A stretch of 64,000 nt of DNA from NCBI GenBank assembly GCA_964528675.1, contig CAZGTU010000012.1, positions 17,677-81,676 on the forward strand, given 5' to 3'. The position numbers and the translations under genes are program-made. Below are positions 8,783 to 15,962 of this stretch, in pieces (position 1 is the first letter of the stretch; each line of letters starts with the position of its first letter). This DNA is from CAYRTD01 sp964528675. Its GTDB lineage: Bacteria; Bacteroidota; Bacteroidia; Bacteroidales; GCA-2748055. The notes beneath the pieces were generated by a model that was given only the letters and a program-made list of their open reading frames with translations, made no database searches and was not told the DNA's origin.

Positions 8783-9193
8783 TTAACCGCATTTTCCTTC
8801 GCCGCATTTTGCTTCGGGTGTTTTTCCTTCAGCTTCTTTGGATTTCTTTTTTCCTTCTTTTTTAGCGGATTCGGCCTTTTTAGCATCTGACTTTTTGTCT
8901 TCAGCTTTTTTTTCCTCAGTTTTTTTCGCTTCTTTTTTCTTTTTTTCATTTTCTTCTTCTGACTTTCCTTCTCCACACTTTCCTTCTCCGAATTTATAGT
9001 TATTCTCATTATGGAGAATATCCGGCGCATTGAGATTCATAATTTCACTTCTGACTTCAGCTCCTGAGCCCATGGCAGAATAATCAGGTATTTCTGCCTT
9101 TGTCTCATTAGCTGCAAAGCTTGTGAGAGAAGAAGTAAGAATAGCTCCTGTTAATAATGAAGCGGACATAAGGATGTTTTTCTCTTTTTTCAT
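8783..9193 (-). CDS. hvfA: HvfA/bufferin-like RiPP precursor with EGKCG motifs
   Basis: A 136-residue exported peptide with signal sequence (SASLLTGAILTSSLTSFAA, about residues 1-28). Next come a short conserved-looking segment with GSGAEVRSEIMNLN, one EGKCG motif at 70-74, a decayed EGKSE copy, a lysine/glutamate-rich spacer of about 45 residues, and a C-terminal pair EAKCG-EGKCG ending exactly at the last residue. The only cysteines are 73, 130 and 135, all in these motifs. EGKCG repeats are the known substrate sites of HvfB-type MNIO enzymes, giving copper-binding modified cysteines. It lies between an ECF sigma/ZAS pair and hvfB on the same strand. A long frame on the same strand at 8761-9030 is an artefact of the A-rich spacer. 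Confidence 0.85.
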   Translation of the reverse strand: MKKEKNILMSASLLTGAILTSSLTSFAANETKAEIPDYSAMGSGAEVRSEIMNLNAPDILHNENNYKFGEGKCGEGKSEEENEKKKKEAKKTEEKKAEDKKSDAKKAESAKKEGKKKSKEAEGKTPEAKCGEGKCG

Positions 9194-9232
9194 AACAAAT
9201 TAATTTTAAATTTTGTATTGGATTCATTTTAT

Positions 9233-9259
9233 TAGTCGATAGCAAAATGATTTCCTTAC
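9233..9259 (-). promoter_or_regulatory. ECF-like promoter candidate for hvfA
   Basis: On the minus strand, GTAAGG (9254-9259), 15 bases, then CGACTA (9233-9238), 40 bases before the hvfA ATG. Shape and spacing fit promoters read by ECF sigma factors rather than the TAnnTTTG type. I see no second copy in front of the sigma gene, so autoregulation is not supported. Confidence 0.4.
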
Positions 9260-9268
9260 AGAATTTAA

Positions 9269-9325
9269 AAAAAATCTTCCTGTTCCGCCCAGGCGGATAC
9301 AGGGTAAAAAACAGGAAGATTTTTT
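9269..9325. terminator. Bidirectional terminator between anti-sigma gene and hvfA
   Basis: AAAAAATCTTCCTGTT and AACAGGAAGATTTTTT form a 16-bp stem around an inner CCGCC-GGCGG hairpin. It would end the sigma/anti-sigma transcript and make hvfA depend on its own promoter. An AATTAGTGTCTG sequence just beyond (9348-9359) matches the ends of the ispF-flanking element. Confidence 0.75.
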
Positions 9326-9395
9326 AATGTGTCAAAGTAGATCTAATTAGTGTCTGAAAAAAGTGTTGAAGATCCCGGTAATAAATGTTATAGGA

Positions 9396-9689
9396 TTATT
9401 TGAGTTCTTTGAGGACACGGGTTTTAATTCTTTTCTTCTCACTGGAGTTTAGATGATGATGTTTTCCTGCTTCAAGATGTTTTTGAAAATATTCGTCCAG
9501 TATTCTGATATCTCTGGCATAGCGTAAACAATATTTACAGCTAAGCAAATGAATACGCAAATTCATCCTTTCTTTAAAATTCAGTTTATTGTCTCTTGAT
9601 TTAGAAGCAAGGTAGGTGGCTTCATCGCATGCAATCATCATCCTGGCAAGCTTTGCCATCATTTTATTTCTGAGAGAATTATTATTCAC
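9396..9689 (-). CDS. Small ZAS-type zinc-binding anti-sigma factor
   Basis: 97 residues with no membrane helix. The core ERMNLRIHLLSCKYCLRY holds the H-x3-C-x2-C zinc-binding motif of ZAS anti-sigma proteins, preceded by CDEATYLASKS, which is the usual start of this domain. The C-terminal half is short and charged, so the protein is a soluble sensor rather than a membrane-spanning one. It starts 46 bp after the sigma gene on the same strand, the standard cognate pairing. Its probable job is to hold the ECF factor and release it on metal or thiol stress, in line with the copper-peptide genes downstream. Confidence 0.75.
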   Translation of the reverse strand: MNNNSLRNKMMAKLARMMIACDEATYLASKSRDNKLNFKERMNLRIHLLSCKYCLRYARDIRILDEYFQKHLEAGKHHHLNSSEKKRIKTRVLKELK

Positions 9690-9735
9690 GATATTATATA
9701 TTTCTATTAATTCAATGCGTCTTTTAGGTCTGTAA

Positions 9736-10386
9736 TTATTTCTCCATCCATTTTTTTTCCAGGCATTGCCGAATTTTCAAACGGGCTCTATGCAGTAATA
9801 CCCACAAATTTGACGATGTAATTTCTAATTCCTTACAGATTTCCTCGCTTTCACATTCCTCTATGATTTTCAAAGTAAAGGCAGCTGCCCATTTCTGTGG
9901 AAGAAAAGAAATGCATAATTCCAGTATTTTCTGAAACTCATCTCTTTCGATCATTTCTTCAATATTAAAGCCGGATTTTCCCGGAGCTGCATCTTTTTTC
10001 CAATGTCCCTTAAAAGGTCCTTCCTGCTGAAATGGTAAATTTTCACCTCCCACTTCCCAGTTCTTATCAATGATCATTTTTTCTCTCGAAGTACCGGCTT
10101 TACGATAATGATCAATTATTTTATTTTTCAGGATTGAAGTCAGCCATGTTTTTTCCTTGCTCTCACCTTTAAATTTTTCTTTTGACTTGAGGGCGGACAG
10201 AAAAGTTTCCTGAACCAGATCTTCGGAAAGTTCTCTTTGAAATACTCTGCTCATAGCGTAACTGAAGAGATAATCCCCATATTTCTCTGTCCAGAGGGAA
10301 GGATCGGATATATTACCTGGTTTTTTCACAGTCATTTCAGAAGGCAATATAGATTTTTGAAATGAAAATAACAATTTTGTATACAT
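9736..10386 (-). CDS. ECF-type sigma-70 family RNA polymerase sigma factor
   Basis: 216 residues with region 2 (WTEKYGDYLFSYAMSRV, then EDLVQETFLSALKS and TWLTSILKNKIIDHYRK) and region 4 (LPQKWAAAFTLKIIEE, then ICKELEITSSNLWVLLHRAR). About 60 residues separate the two, longer than in the shortest ECF proteins. An internal ATG at 10335 could be the true start, since the first 17 residues are not family-like. It is followed by the ZAS gene, then hvfA-hvfB. Similar sigma/anti-sigma pairs accompany bufferin-type loci in other bacteria, so it most likely drives hvfA expression. Confidence 0.85.
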   Translation of the reverse strand: MYTKLLFSFQKSILPSEMTVKKPGNISDPSLWTEKYGDYLFSYAMSRVFQRELSEDLVQETFLSALKSKEKFKGESKEKTWLTSILKNKIIDHYRKAGTSREKMIIDKNWEVGGENLPFQQEGPFKGHWKKDAAPGKSGFNIEEMIERDEFQKILELCISFLPQKWAAAFTLKIIEECESEEICKELEITSSNLWVLLHRARLKIRQCLEKKWMEK

Positions 10387-10427
10387 TCGTTAAAAACATA
10401 AAGCCTTAAATACTTGTTGACTCTATT

Positions 10428-10524
10428 ACTGAAGTTTCGCACTTATCAATAAATGTTGCCACAGATCCTCCAAAGGCGGACAGGTTCACAGATTAAGAAT
10501 TTTAATCAAATGCGAAACTTTAGT
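10428..10524. repeat. Dispersed hairpin element, long-loop copy
   Basis: Arms ACTGAAGTTTCGCACTT (10428-10444) and AAATGCGAAACTTTAGT (10508-10524) are the same as those of the compact hairpin at 54113-54158, apart from one base. Here a 63-base insert with CCTCCAAAGGCGG separates them. The element occupies the divergent gap between the sigma gene and the DUF2141 gene. Confidence 0.7.
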
Positions 10525-10548
10525 CTATTATTAAAAGAGCATAGATAA

Positions 10549-10983
10549 ATGAATAAAATATTTTTTATTTTGATTTCAGTATTATCCACTTTCTCAGCTA
10601 GTGCTCAGGGGCATTCTGATTTAAGGGTTGAGATTGAAGGGCTTAGAAATCAAGAAGGTAAAATCAGCATTACTCTTTTCAACAGTCCCGAAGGATTCCC
10701 TGAGGATATAGACAAGGCGTATAAATGGAAAACGCAGGATTTAAATGAAGAGAAGCCGGTATTCACTTTTGAGGGTCTTCCAGCAGGTGAGTACGCTTAT
10801 GCAATTCTGCATGATGAAGATGGTGATGGGGAAATGAAAAAGAATCTGCTTGGAATTCCCAGGGAAGGATTTGGTTTTTCAAATAATTACAAACCCAGAA
10901 TAAAAAACCCATCGTTTCAGGACGCTTCATTTTCTCTAAGCGGTGGATCCGAAACACACCAGATTGAAATCATATATTTTTAA
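10549..10983 (+). CDS. DUF2141 exported protein
   Basis: 144 residues with signal peptide (IFFILISVLSTFSASAQG). The mature domain shows the DUF2141 pattern: RVEIEGLRNQEGKISITLFN, FEGLPAGEYAYAILHDEDGDGEM, then GIPREGFGFSNNYKP. It is a single immunoglobulin-like beta sandwich of unknown function, common in Bacteroidota and Proteobacteria. The DEDGDGEM loop could bind calcium (inference). It is transcribed alone, away from the ECF/hvf locus. Confidence 0.85.
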   Translation: MNKIFFILISVLSTFSASAQGHSDLRVEIEGLRNQEGKISITLFNSPEGFPEDIDKAYKWKTQDLNEEKPVFTFEGLPAGEYAYAILHDEDGDGEMKKNLLGIPREGFGFSNNYKPRIKNPSFQDASFSLSGGSETHQIEIIYF

Positions 10984-11051
10984 TCAATGAGGACACCCTA
11001 AAACGAAGATTTTGGCAATAAAGATGCTTTTTAGATTGGGCTCATCAATAG

Positions 11052-11822
11052 TTAAATCGCAGATAAGAGGCCTCCATCCACATAAATTATTTGCCCGTTG
11101 ACAAAATTACTGGCTTCTGATGCGAGATAAAGTGCTGTTCCGCATAATTCTTCCGGATCGCCCCATCGGCCTGCAGGAGTTCGGCCCTTAATCCATGCAT
11201 CAAATTTTTCATCCTCTACAAGTTTCTTTGTCATCTCAGTTGCAAAATAACCCGGTCCGATGCCATTTATTTGAATGTTGTGTTTCGCCCATTCAACACT
11301 CATAGCTTTCGTTAGCATTTTGAGTCCCCCTTTTGCCGCGGCATAAGCGCCTGTAGTGTTTCTTCCAAGTTCACTCATAAGCGAGCAGGTATTGATAATT
11401 TTACCTTTTTTTTGTTTGATCATGTTCTTTGCAACTGACTTTGATACAATAAAAGCACCGGAAAGATTAACCTTCAAAACCTCTTCCCAGTCGTTTAATG
11501 CCAGTTCCTCCAGTGGGGCTCTTCGCTGAATTCCTGCATTGTTTATTAATACATCCACCGGTCCGGTAGATTTTTCTATTATTTTCATTTCTCTTTCAAC
11601 CGCTTCTTCATCAAAAACATCAAAGGTGGCGGTATGAACAATATTGCTGAATTCCTGCATCTTTTTTTTTGCTTCTTCGAGGCTATCCCTGTTCCTGCCG
11701 TTAATAATGACTTTTGCTCCATTTTCCGCAAATGCCTGTGCGAAGGTAAAACCCAGTCCCCGGCTGGAACCTGTGATTAAAACAACCTTATCCTTAACTG
11801 AAAAGATATTTTTTTCATTCAT
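11052..11822 (-). CDS. SDR oxidoreductase, gluconate 5-dehydrogenase-like
   Basis: About 256 residues from the ATG at 11822; an upstream in-frame ATG at 11903 adds a non-family leader. A classical short-chain dehydrogenase: cofactor loop TGSSRGLG, NNAG at about residue 92, catalytic Ser in NTCSLMSELGR, and the YAAAKGG (Tyr-x3-Lys) pair. The NGRN after the second strand suggests NADP preference. Overall it resembles IdnO-type gluconate 5-dehydrogenases or 3-ketoacyl reductases; substrate not assignable. It stands alone between DUF2141 and thioredoxin genes. Confidence 0.8.
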   Translation of the reverse strand: MNEKNIFSVKDKVVLITGSSRGLGFTFAQAFAENGAKVIINGRNRDSLEEAKKKMQEFSNIVHTATFDVFDEEAVEREMKIIEKSTGPVDVLINNAGIQRRAPLEELALNDWEEVLKVNLSGAFIVSKSVAKNMIKQKKGKIINTCSLMSELGRNTTGAYAAAKGGLKMLTKAMSVEWAKHNIQINGIGPGYFATEMTKKLVEDEKFDAWIKGRTPAGRWGDPEELCGTALYLASEASNFVNGQIIYVDGGLLSAI

Positions 11823-12005
11823 ATTTTTTTGATTTAAAAAGATGACATATAAATCATACTGAAATTTTAAATCAATTATACGAAAAACTCCCTCTTTATC
11901 CAAGGAAGATTTATGCTGCCATTACCCCGAAAATATTAAAATTTGAAGTACAGAATATTTCAAGATCCTATATCTATTGATATAAGACTTTCACTATATA
12001 GTAAT

Positions 12006-12572
12006 CTATCCATCCTTTGTTTGCTGCTTATAATAATCTTCGAAGGTCATCTCTTCATATATTTCCTCTGCCAGAAAGGTCAAAATAATGGCTAAATCTT
12101 CTGCAGATTTATATCCGGGAAGGGGTTGGATCATATTCATTTCTTCGTCAAGGAAAACAAGACTTGGATATGAAGGACGATTGTTAAGCAAGGCCATCGA
12201 AAGTTGATGAACACCCCTGGGGCCATTTTCAATATACTTGAATTCCTGTCCTTTGAAGTTCACCGTTTCTTTTGATTCCCCATTGAAACTTACCGGTATG
12301 AATTCTTCATTCAGAAGCTGAATGACTTTCTCATCCTGGAAAGTTGTATTTTTCAAGCGTGTACACCAACCACACCAGTCTGTATAAACATAAACAAAAT
12401 ACTTTTTATCTGAGTTCTTAAGATCAATTGCCTCTTCGAACGACATCCATTGGATTTCAGTATTTTTCTCTCTTTCAGGAGATTCATTTTCCATGTTTTC
12501 AGGTCCTGCTGAAAAAGACAGCATCAAAAAAGCCGAAAGAAATACAATACCTGGATATTTAATTGTTTTCAT
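12006..12572 (-). CDS. Exported thioredoxin-fold protein (CGWC)
   Basis: About 188 residues from the ATG at 12572; the longer open frame to 12704 adds residues that do not look coding. A signal peptide (GIVFLSAFLMLSFSAG) precedes a thioredoxin_7/DUF255-like domain with YTDWCGWCTRLKNTTF (C-G-W-C), FIPVSFNGE and a cis-proline region NNRPSYPSLVFLDEE. Such proteins carry out thiol-disulfide exchange in the periplasm. It is a monocistronic gene next to a relic-filled gap. Confidence 0.8.
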   Translation of the reverse strand: MKTIKYPGIVFLSAFLMLSFSAGPENMENESPEREKNTEIQWMSFEEAIDLKNSDKKYFVYVYTDWCGWCTRLKNTTFQDEKVIQLLNEEFIPVSFNGESKETVNFKGQEFKYIENGPRGVHQLSMALLNNRPSYPSLVFLDEEMNMIQPLPGYKSAEDLAIILTFLAEEIYEEMTFEDYYKQQTKDG

Positions 12573-12728
12573 ATTTACTTTTGTTTTTATTTTACAAATA
12601 TATAAAAATATAGATAAATAAATATAAAGATTCATGAATAAATAATTCCTGGAAAAGAAAATACATTTCATTAGCACAGGGCATAGTGTTGTGTATTTGA
12701 GCAATATGATGAACCCTTTTTTTTTTGT

Positions 12729-12854
12729 TTAACTATCAACGTTTTTAATTACATTTTTAACTACGTTGATAGTGGCAGAAATTGCTTCCGCGATATCCGG
12801 TATGTACTCGTGGAAAGCTTCACGGATGGAGTGCGGAGGGGCATGACTTATTTG
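12729..12854 (-). pseudogene. Possible C-terminal gene fragment
   Basis: A 41-codon frame without an ATG, bounded by TGA at 12857-12855 and TAA at 12731-12729. It reads like real protein (for example HAPPHSIREAFHEYIPDIAE). It could be the tail of a broken gene. Its end coincides with an inverted repeat, ACTATCAACGT (12732-12742) / ACGTTGATAGT (12763-12773). I do not recognise the family. Confidence 0.25.
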
Positions 12855-12882
12855 TCAGTGAACTTTTTTTTTAAATATTGAT

Positions 12883-12899
12883 AAGTGCGAAACTTCAGT
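12883..12899. repeat. Half copy of the dispersed 17-bp arm
   Basis: AAGTGCGAAACTTCAGT is the exact reverse complement of the left arm at 10428 and 54113. No clear partner arm lies nearby, so it is a half or decayed copy. It sits between the two small minus-strand fragments. Confidence 0.6.
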
Positions 12900-12901
12900 A
12901 A

Positions 12902-13063
12902 TTAAAAAAAGCCCGGGAATTTTGTGAATACCTTCCGGGTAGGTGAGGAATTTGTATCAAAGGCCGGATAGTAAATAATTTTGTGGAAAATTATTCCTCT
13001 TATGTTCAAATAAACCACATCAATTTGTCCCGCTGTGATTTTATCAACTGAAAAATTCATCAT
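12902..13063 (-). pseudogene. Small minus-strand frame ending in a terminator
   Basis: A frame of about 53 residues from ATG-ATG at 13063 (MMNFSVDKITAGQIDVVYL...). Its last codons run through a terminator hairpin on the same strand: CCCGGAA / TTCCCGGG followed by seven T (12939-12904). It may be the truncated start of a lost gene or simply a transcribed leader. The rest of the 12573-13176 gap shows no recognisable gene. On the plus strand a small hairpin ACCTAA-TTAGGT with a T tract lies near 13105. Confidence 0.25.
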
Positions 13064-13176
13064 ACTAATCCCTGTTAAATAAGGTATTCGCACCAATACC
13101 TAATTTTTTTTAGGTTTTTGGAATGATAATGGTCGTCCATTATTTCACAATTATGTAAAATTAAAAAATCAGTATT

Positions 13177-13947
13177 ATGAATCGCTTAAAAGATAAAGTA
13201 GCAATTGTTACAGGAGGTGCTCTTGGAATTGGCAGGGCAGCAGCTTACCAGATGGCCCGGGAAGGAGCCCTTGTTATAATCACGGATATTCTGGATGAAG
13301 AAGGTATTAAAGTTAGGGATGAAATTATACATGAAGGAAACAAAGCCGAATACGCTCATCTTGATGTTTCCTCGGAAAAGGAGGTCATTGATACATTTTC
13401 TAAAGTTAATGGCGATCATGAACGAATTGATATCCTGGTAAATAATGCCGGCATTGCCGGTGCAAATAAACCAACGCATGAATTGACCGAGGAAGAATGG
13501 GATAAGGTCATGAATATCAATGAAAAAGGAGTTTTTCTATGTACTAAGCATGCAATACCTTATATGAAAAAAAATGGAAAGGGCAGCATTATTAATTTGT
13601 CTTCTATTTATGGAATTGTAAGTGCACCTGACATTCCAGCATATCATGCATCCAAGGGTGCCGTCAGATTAATGACAAAGACCGATGCCCTTCTTTATGC
13701 AAAAGATAACATAAGGGTGAATTCGGTTCATCCGGGATATATCTGGACCCCTCTTGTTGAGAAAATGGGTGAAGAATCTGAAGAAGGAGTGGATGAATTC
13801 AGGAAGAATCTTGATAAGATGCATCCATTGGGACACATAGGTGAACCCGAAGACATTGCACATGGTATTGTTTATCTTGCCTCGGATGAAGCCAAATTTG
13901 TCACCGGCAGCGAAATGGTAATTGATGGAGGTTATACCTGTAAGTAA
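13177..13947 (+). CDS. SDR family oxidoreductase
   Basis: 256 residues, classical short-chain dehydrogenase: TGGALGIG cofactor loop, TDI after strand 2 (an acidic residue that favours NAD), NNAG at about 90, catalytic Ser in NLSSIYG, Tyr-x3-Lys in YHASKGA, and C-terminal TGSEMVIDGG. It resembles cyclohexanol/glucose 1-dehydrogenase-type SDRs; the substrate cannot be told from the sequence. Single gene, convergent with the MutS-like gene. Confidence 0.8.
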   Translation: MNRLKDKVAIVTGGALGIGRAAAYQMAREGALVIITDILDEEGIKVRDEIIHEGNKAEYAHLDVSSEKEVIDTFSKVNGDHERIDILVNNAGIAGANKPTHELTEEEWDKVMNINEKGVFLCTKHAIPYMKKNGKGSIINLSSIYGIVSAPDIPAYHASKGAVRLMTKTDALLYAKDNIRVNSVHPGYIWTPLVEKMGEESEEGVDEFRKNLDKMHPLGHIGEPEDIAHGIVYLASDEAKFVTGSEMVIDGGYTCK

Positions 13948-13990
13948 TTCAATAAAGGCTGTCTTCTTAAAAACCCCAAGAACCCCTTAA

Positions 13991-14021
13991 GACCTTCGAG
14001 GTTTTCAAAACCTCGAAGATC
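13991..14021. repeat. Intergenic palindrome between convergent genes
   Basis: GACCTTCGAGGTTTT, one base, then AAAACCTCGAAGATC: a nearly perfect 31-bp palindrome in the 82-bp gap between convergent genes. It may act as a bidirectional terminator; its sequence is of the kind repeated across Bacteroidota genomes (from memory). Confidence 0.55.
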
Positions 14022-14029
14022 TCTGGTAA

Positions 14030-15802
14030 TCATCTCAATACCCCCATTTTCCGTAGCAAAAAAGAGGCATTCATGTTTTTCGCTTTCCCTTTTTGGATCT
14101 TATAATCGAAAACTAATTCATCCGACTTTATGTAACTTTCAAAATGATAGTTTTTAATGTTTTCCGGAAAACTTTTCCCCAGATCACTTAACTCAAGATC
14201 GTGAGTTGCAATAAATACATTGCAGTTAAAATCAACAATCTGTTTCATCAATTCTTCCGATCCTTTATGTTTATCCTTGCTGTTTGTTCCTTTTAATATT
14301 TCATCGAGGAATATGAACAGGCTTTCTCCCTTTCTGAGTCTATCCATAATTTTTTTCATCCTTTTAAGTTCAGCGAAAAAGTAAGATTCACTTTCGGCAA
14401 GGGAATCTGTGGTCCTCATGCCGGTAATGACAGGCTGGATCCTGAACCGGAATTCATCCGCATAGACATTGAATCCGGCTCCTGCAAGGATGAGATTTGT
14501 CCCCAATGTTCTCAAAAATGTGCTTTTTCCCGCCATGTTGGCCCCGGTAATAATGATAATCTTTTCATTTTTTTGAAGCTTGAAATCATTTGTTATGCAT
14601 TCTCCAGGCTTAATGAGCGGGTGTCCGAGATTTTTTGCCGATAATATTTCATCTCCTGGTTGGGCTTGTATATAGTCAGGATGGTTAAACAGGAAAATAC
14701 CACCTGAGATGAAAGCGTCTGTTTCTGCATGTAAGCTAAAGATGTCATTCAAGAGAGTGCGATTGTGCTTTTTCCAGTTTTCGAGTAATTTAATAAGGTG
14801 AAAATCCAATAGCAGAAGTATATTTAAAATACCTCCCATCAATAGATTAAGCCGGCTGTCGAATATATCCATTAACCTTTCAAGCCTTCGGAATTGCCTT
14901 AGTGATGTAGTTGATTTTTCTTTCACTTTTAAAAGAAATGAATTCCTGAAACCGACTTTACTAAATACCTTCGTCAATACATTATACTTCCTGATGATTT
15001 CCTGTTTCTTTCCAATATCAGAATGGTAGCGATTAATTTTGGAAATAAGTGATCCATAAAAAAACCAGCTAGTCAGAATGCTGATTATTAGAAACTTTCC
15101 CCATCCTTCGAATAAGATAGTTGTCACAATAAGGCTTATATTTGCAAATGCCAGTATCAGGGCAATGTAATGCATCCAATTTTTAATTCCTGATCCGGAT
15201 TTGTTCAGCCAGTTTATTATTTGTTGTATTTCACCGGGTTTTTCTTCGATAGTTTTTCCTGAAGCCAGGTAATCCTGCATGAAATCAGGTTTTTCACTCA
15301 GTTCTCCATGAATTTGTTGATTATTGAGAATATCCTCTTTGTTCAAGGGTGAGTTTAAAAAACGGGAGGCAAGAACCTTTTCTCCACTCAGGGTGCAGCA
15401 CCTGCAGATATGCTGAAACAGCGAGGAAGGGCCAAAAATGTCCAGGTCATAGGTAAATTCATGATCAGGATCAAGGAAATGACCTCCGTCACTGAATTCA
15501 TGATAATCTCCGTTCAATGCATCAAGTTCCTGTTGATTTATGATTTTGAGGATTCTCTTTTTTCTTCTATCATCGATGAACTTCTTGTAAAATGCCACAA
15601 AGGAAAAAAATAATATTAAAGATATGGCGGAAAGGATAAAAAAAGAAAGTTTATCCTGTTGAATGCCTTTTACAAGAAAAAAAACAAAGAAGACCATGCA
15701 TGCAAGCCTGATAATAGAAATATAATTTACTTTCTTCGTAAGTTTTTTTTCTTCGAACTTATATTTTTCCAGGTTCGAAAGATAATATGATTGGGGGTCC
15801 AT
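14030..15802 (-). CDS. Membrane-anchored MutS-like ATPase
   Basis: 590 residues. Two hydrophobic helices near the N terminus (IIRLACMVFFVFFLVKGI and LSFFILSAISLILFFSFVAF) and two more at about 210-255 are followed by the MutS core and ATPase domains. Walker A is GANMAGKSTFLRTLGTN, Walker B LFIFLDEILKGTNS with the conserved following DKHKGS, and the late segment is IATHDLELSDLG. The mismatch-recognition domain of true MutS is missing. It belongs to the short MutS-related proteins common in Bacteroidota, whose role is not known; the helices suggest it works at the membrane. Confidence 0.8.
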   Translation of the reverse strand: MDPQSYYLSNLEKYKFEEKKLTKKVNYISIIRLACMVFFVFFLVKGIQQDKLSFFILSAISLILFFSFVAFYKKFIDDRRKKRILKIINQQELDALNGDYHEFSDGGHFLDPDHEFTYDLDIFGPSSLFQHICRCCTLSGEKVLASRFLNSPLNKEDILNNQQIHGELSEKPDFMQDYLASGKTIEEKPGEIQQIINWLNKSGSGIKNWMHYIALILAFANISLIVTTILFEGWGKFLIISILTSWFFYGSLISKINRYHSDIGKKQEIIRKYNVLTKVFSKVGFRNSFLLKVKEKSTTSLRQFRRLERLMDIFDSRLNLLMGGILNILLLLDFHLIKLLENWKKHNRTLLNDIFSLHAETDAFISGGIFLFNHPDYIQAQPGDEILSAKNLGHPLIKPGECITNDFKLQKNEKIIIITGANMAGKSTFLRTLGTNLILAGAGFNVYADEFRFRIQPVITGMRTTDSLAESESYFFAELKRMKKIMDRLRKGESLFIFLDEILKGTNSKDKHKGSEELMKQIVDFNCNVFIATHDLELSDLGKSFPENIKNYHFESYIKSDELVFDYKIQKGKAKNMNASFLLRKMGVLR

Positions 15803-15962
15803 CTTCTTTTTAAATACTATTTATTGATGCTTAATATTTATTTATTTCATATGAGTTATAATTCTGATTGGAAAACTGATGTCTTCACCTATTTCGTTTT
15901 CAACTAACAAGGAAAAGTGGTGAAAAGGTCGTCAGCAGATCTGGTAGTGTCGGGGAATGGGA

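Noticed and set aside
8761..9030. Second long frame over hvfA (lysine-rich, 89 codons)
   Set aside because: Same strand, shifted frame, almost only K/E/N codons from the A-rich spacer; the hvfA frame has a signal peptide and the EGKCG motifs.
12732..12773. Integron attC-like site
   Set aside because: The inverted repeat ACTATCAACGT/ACGTTGATAGT has no core-site pattern and no integrase is present.
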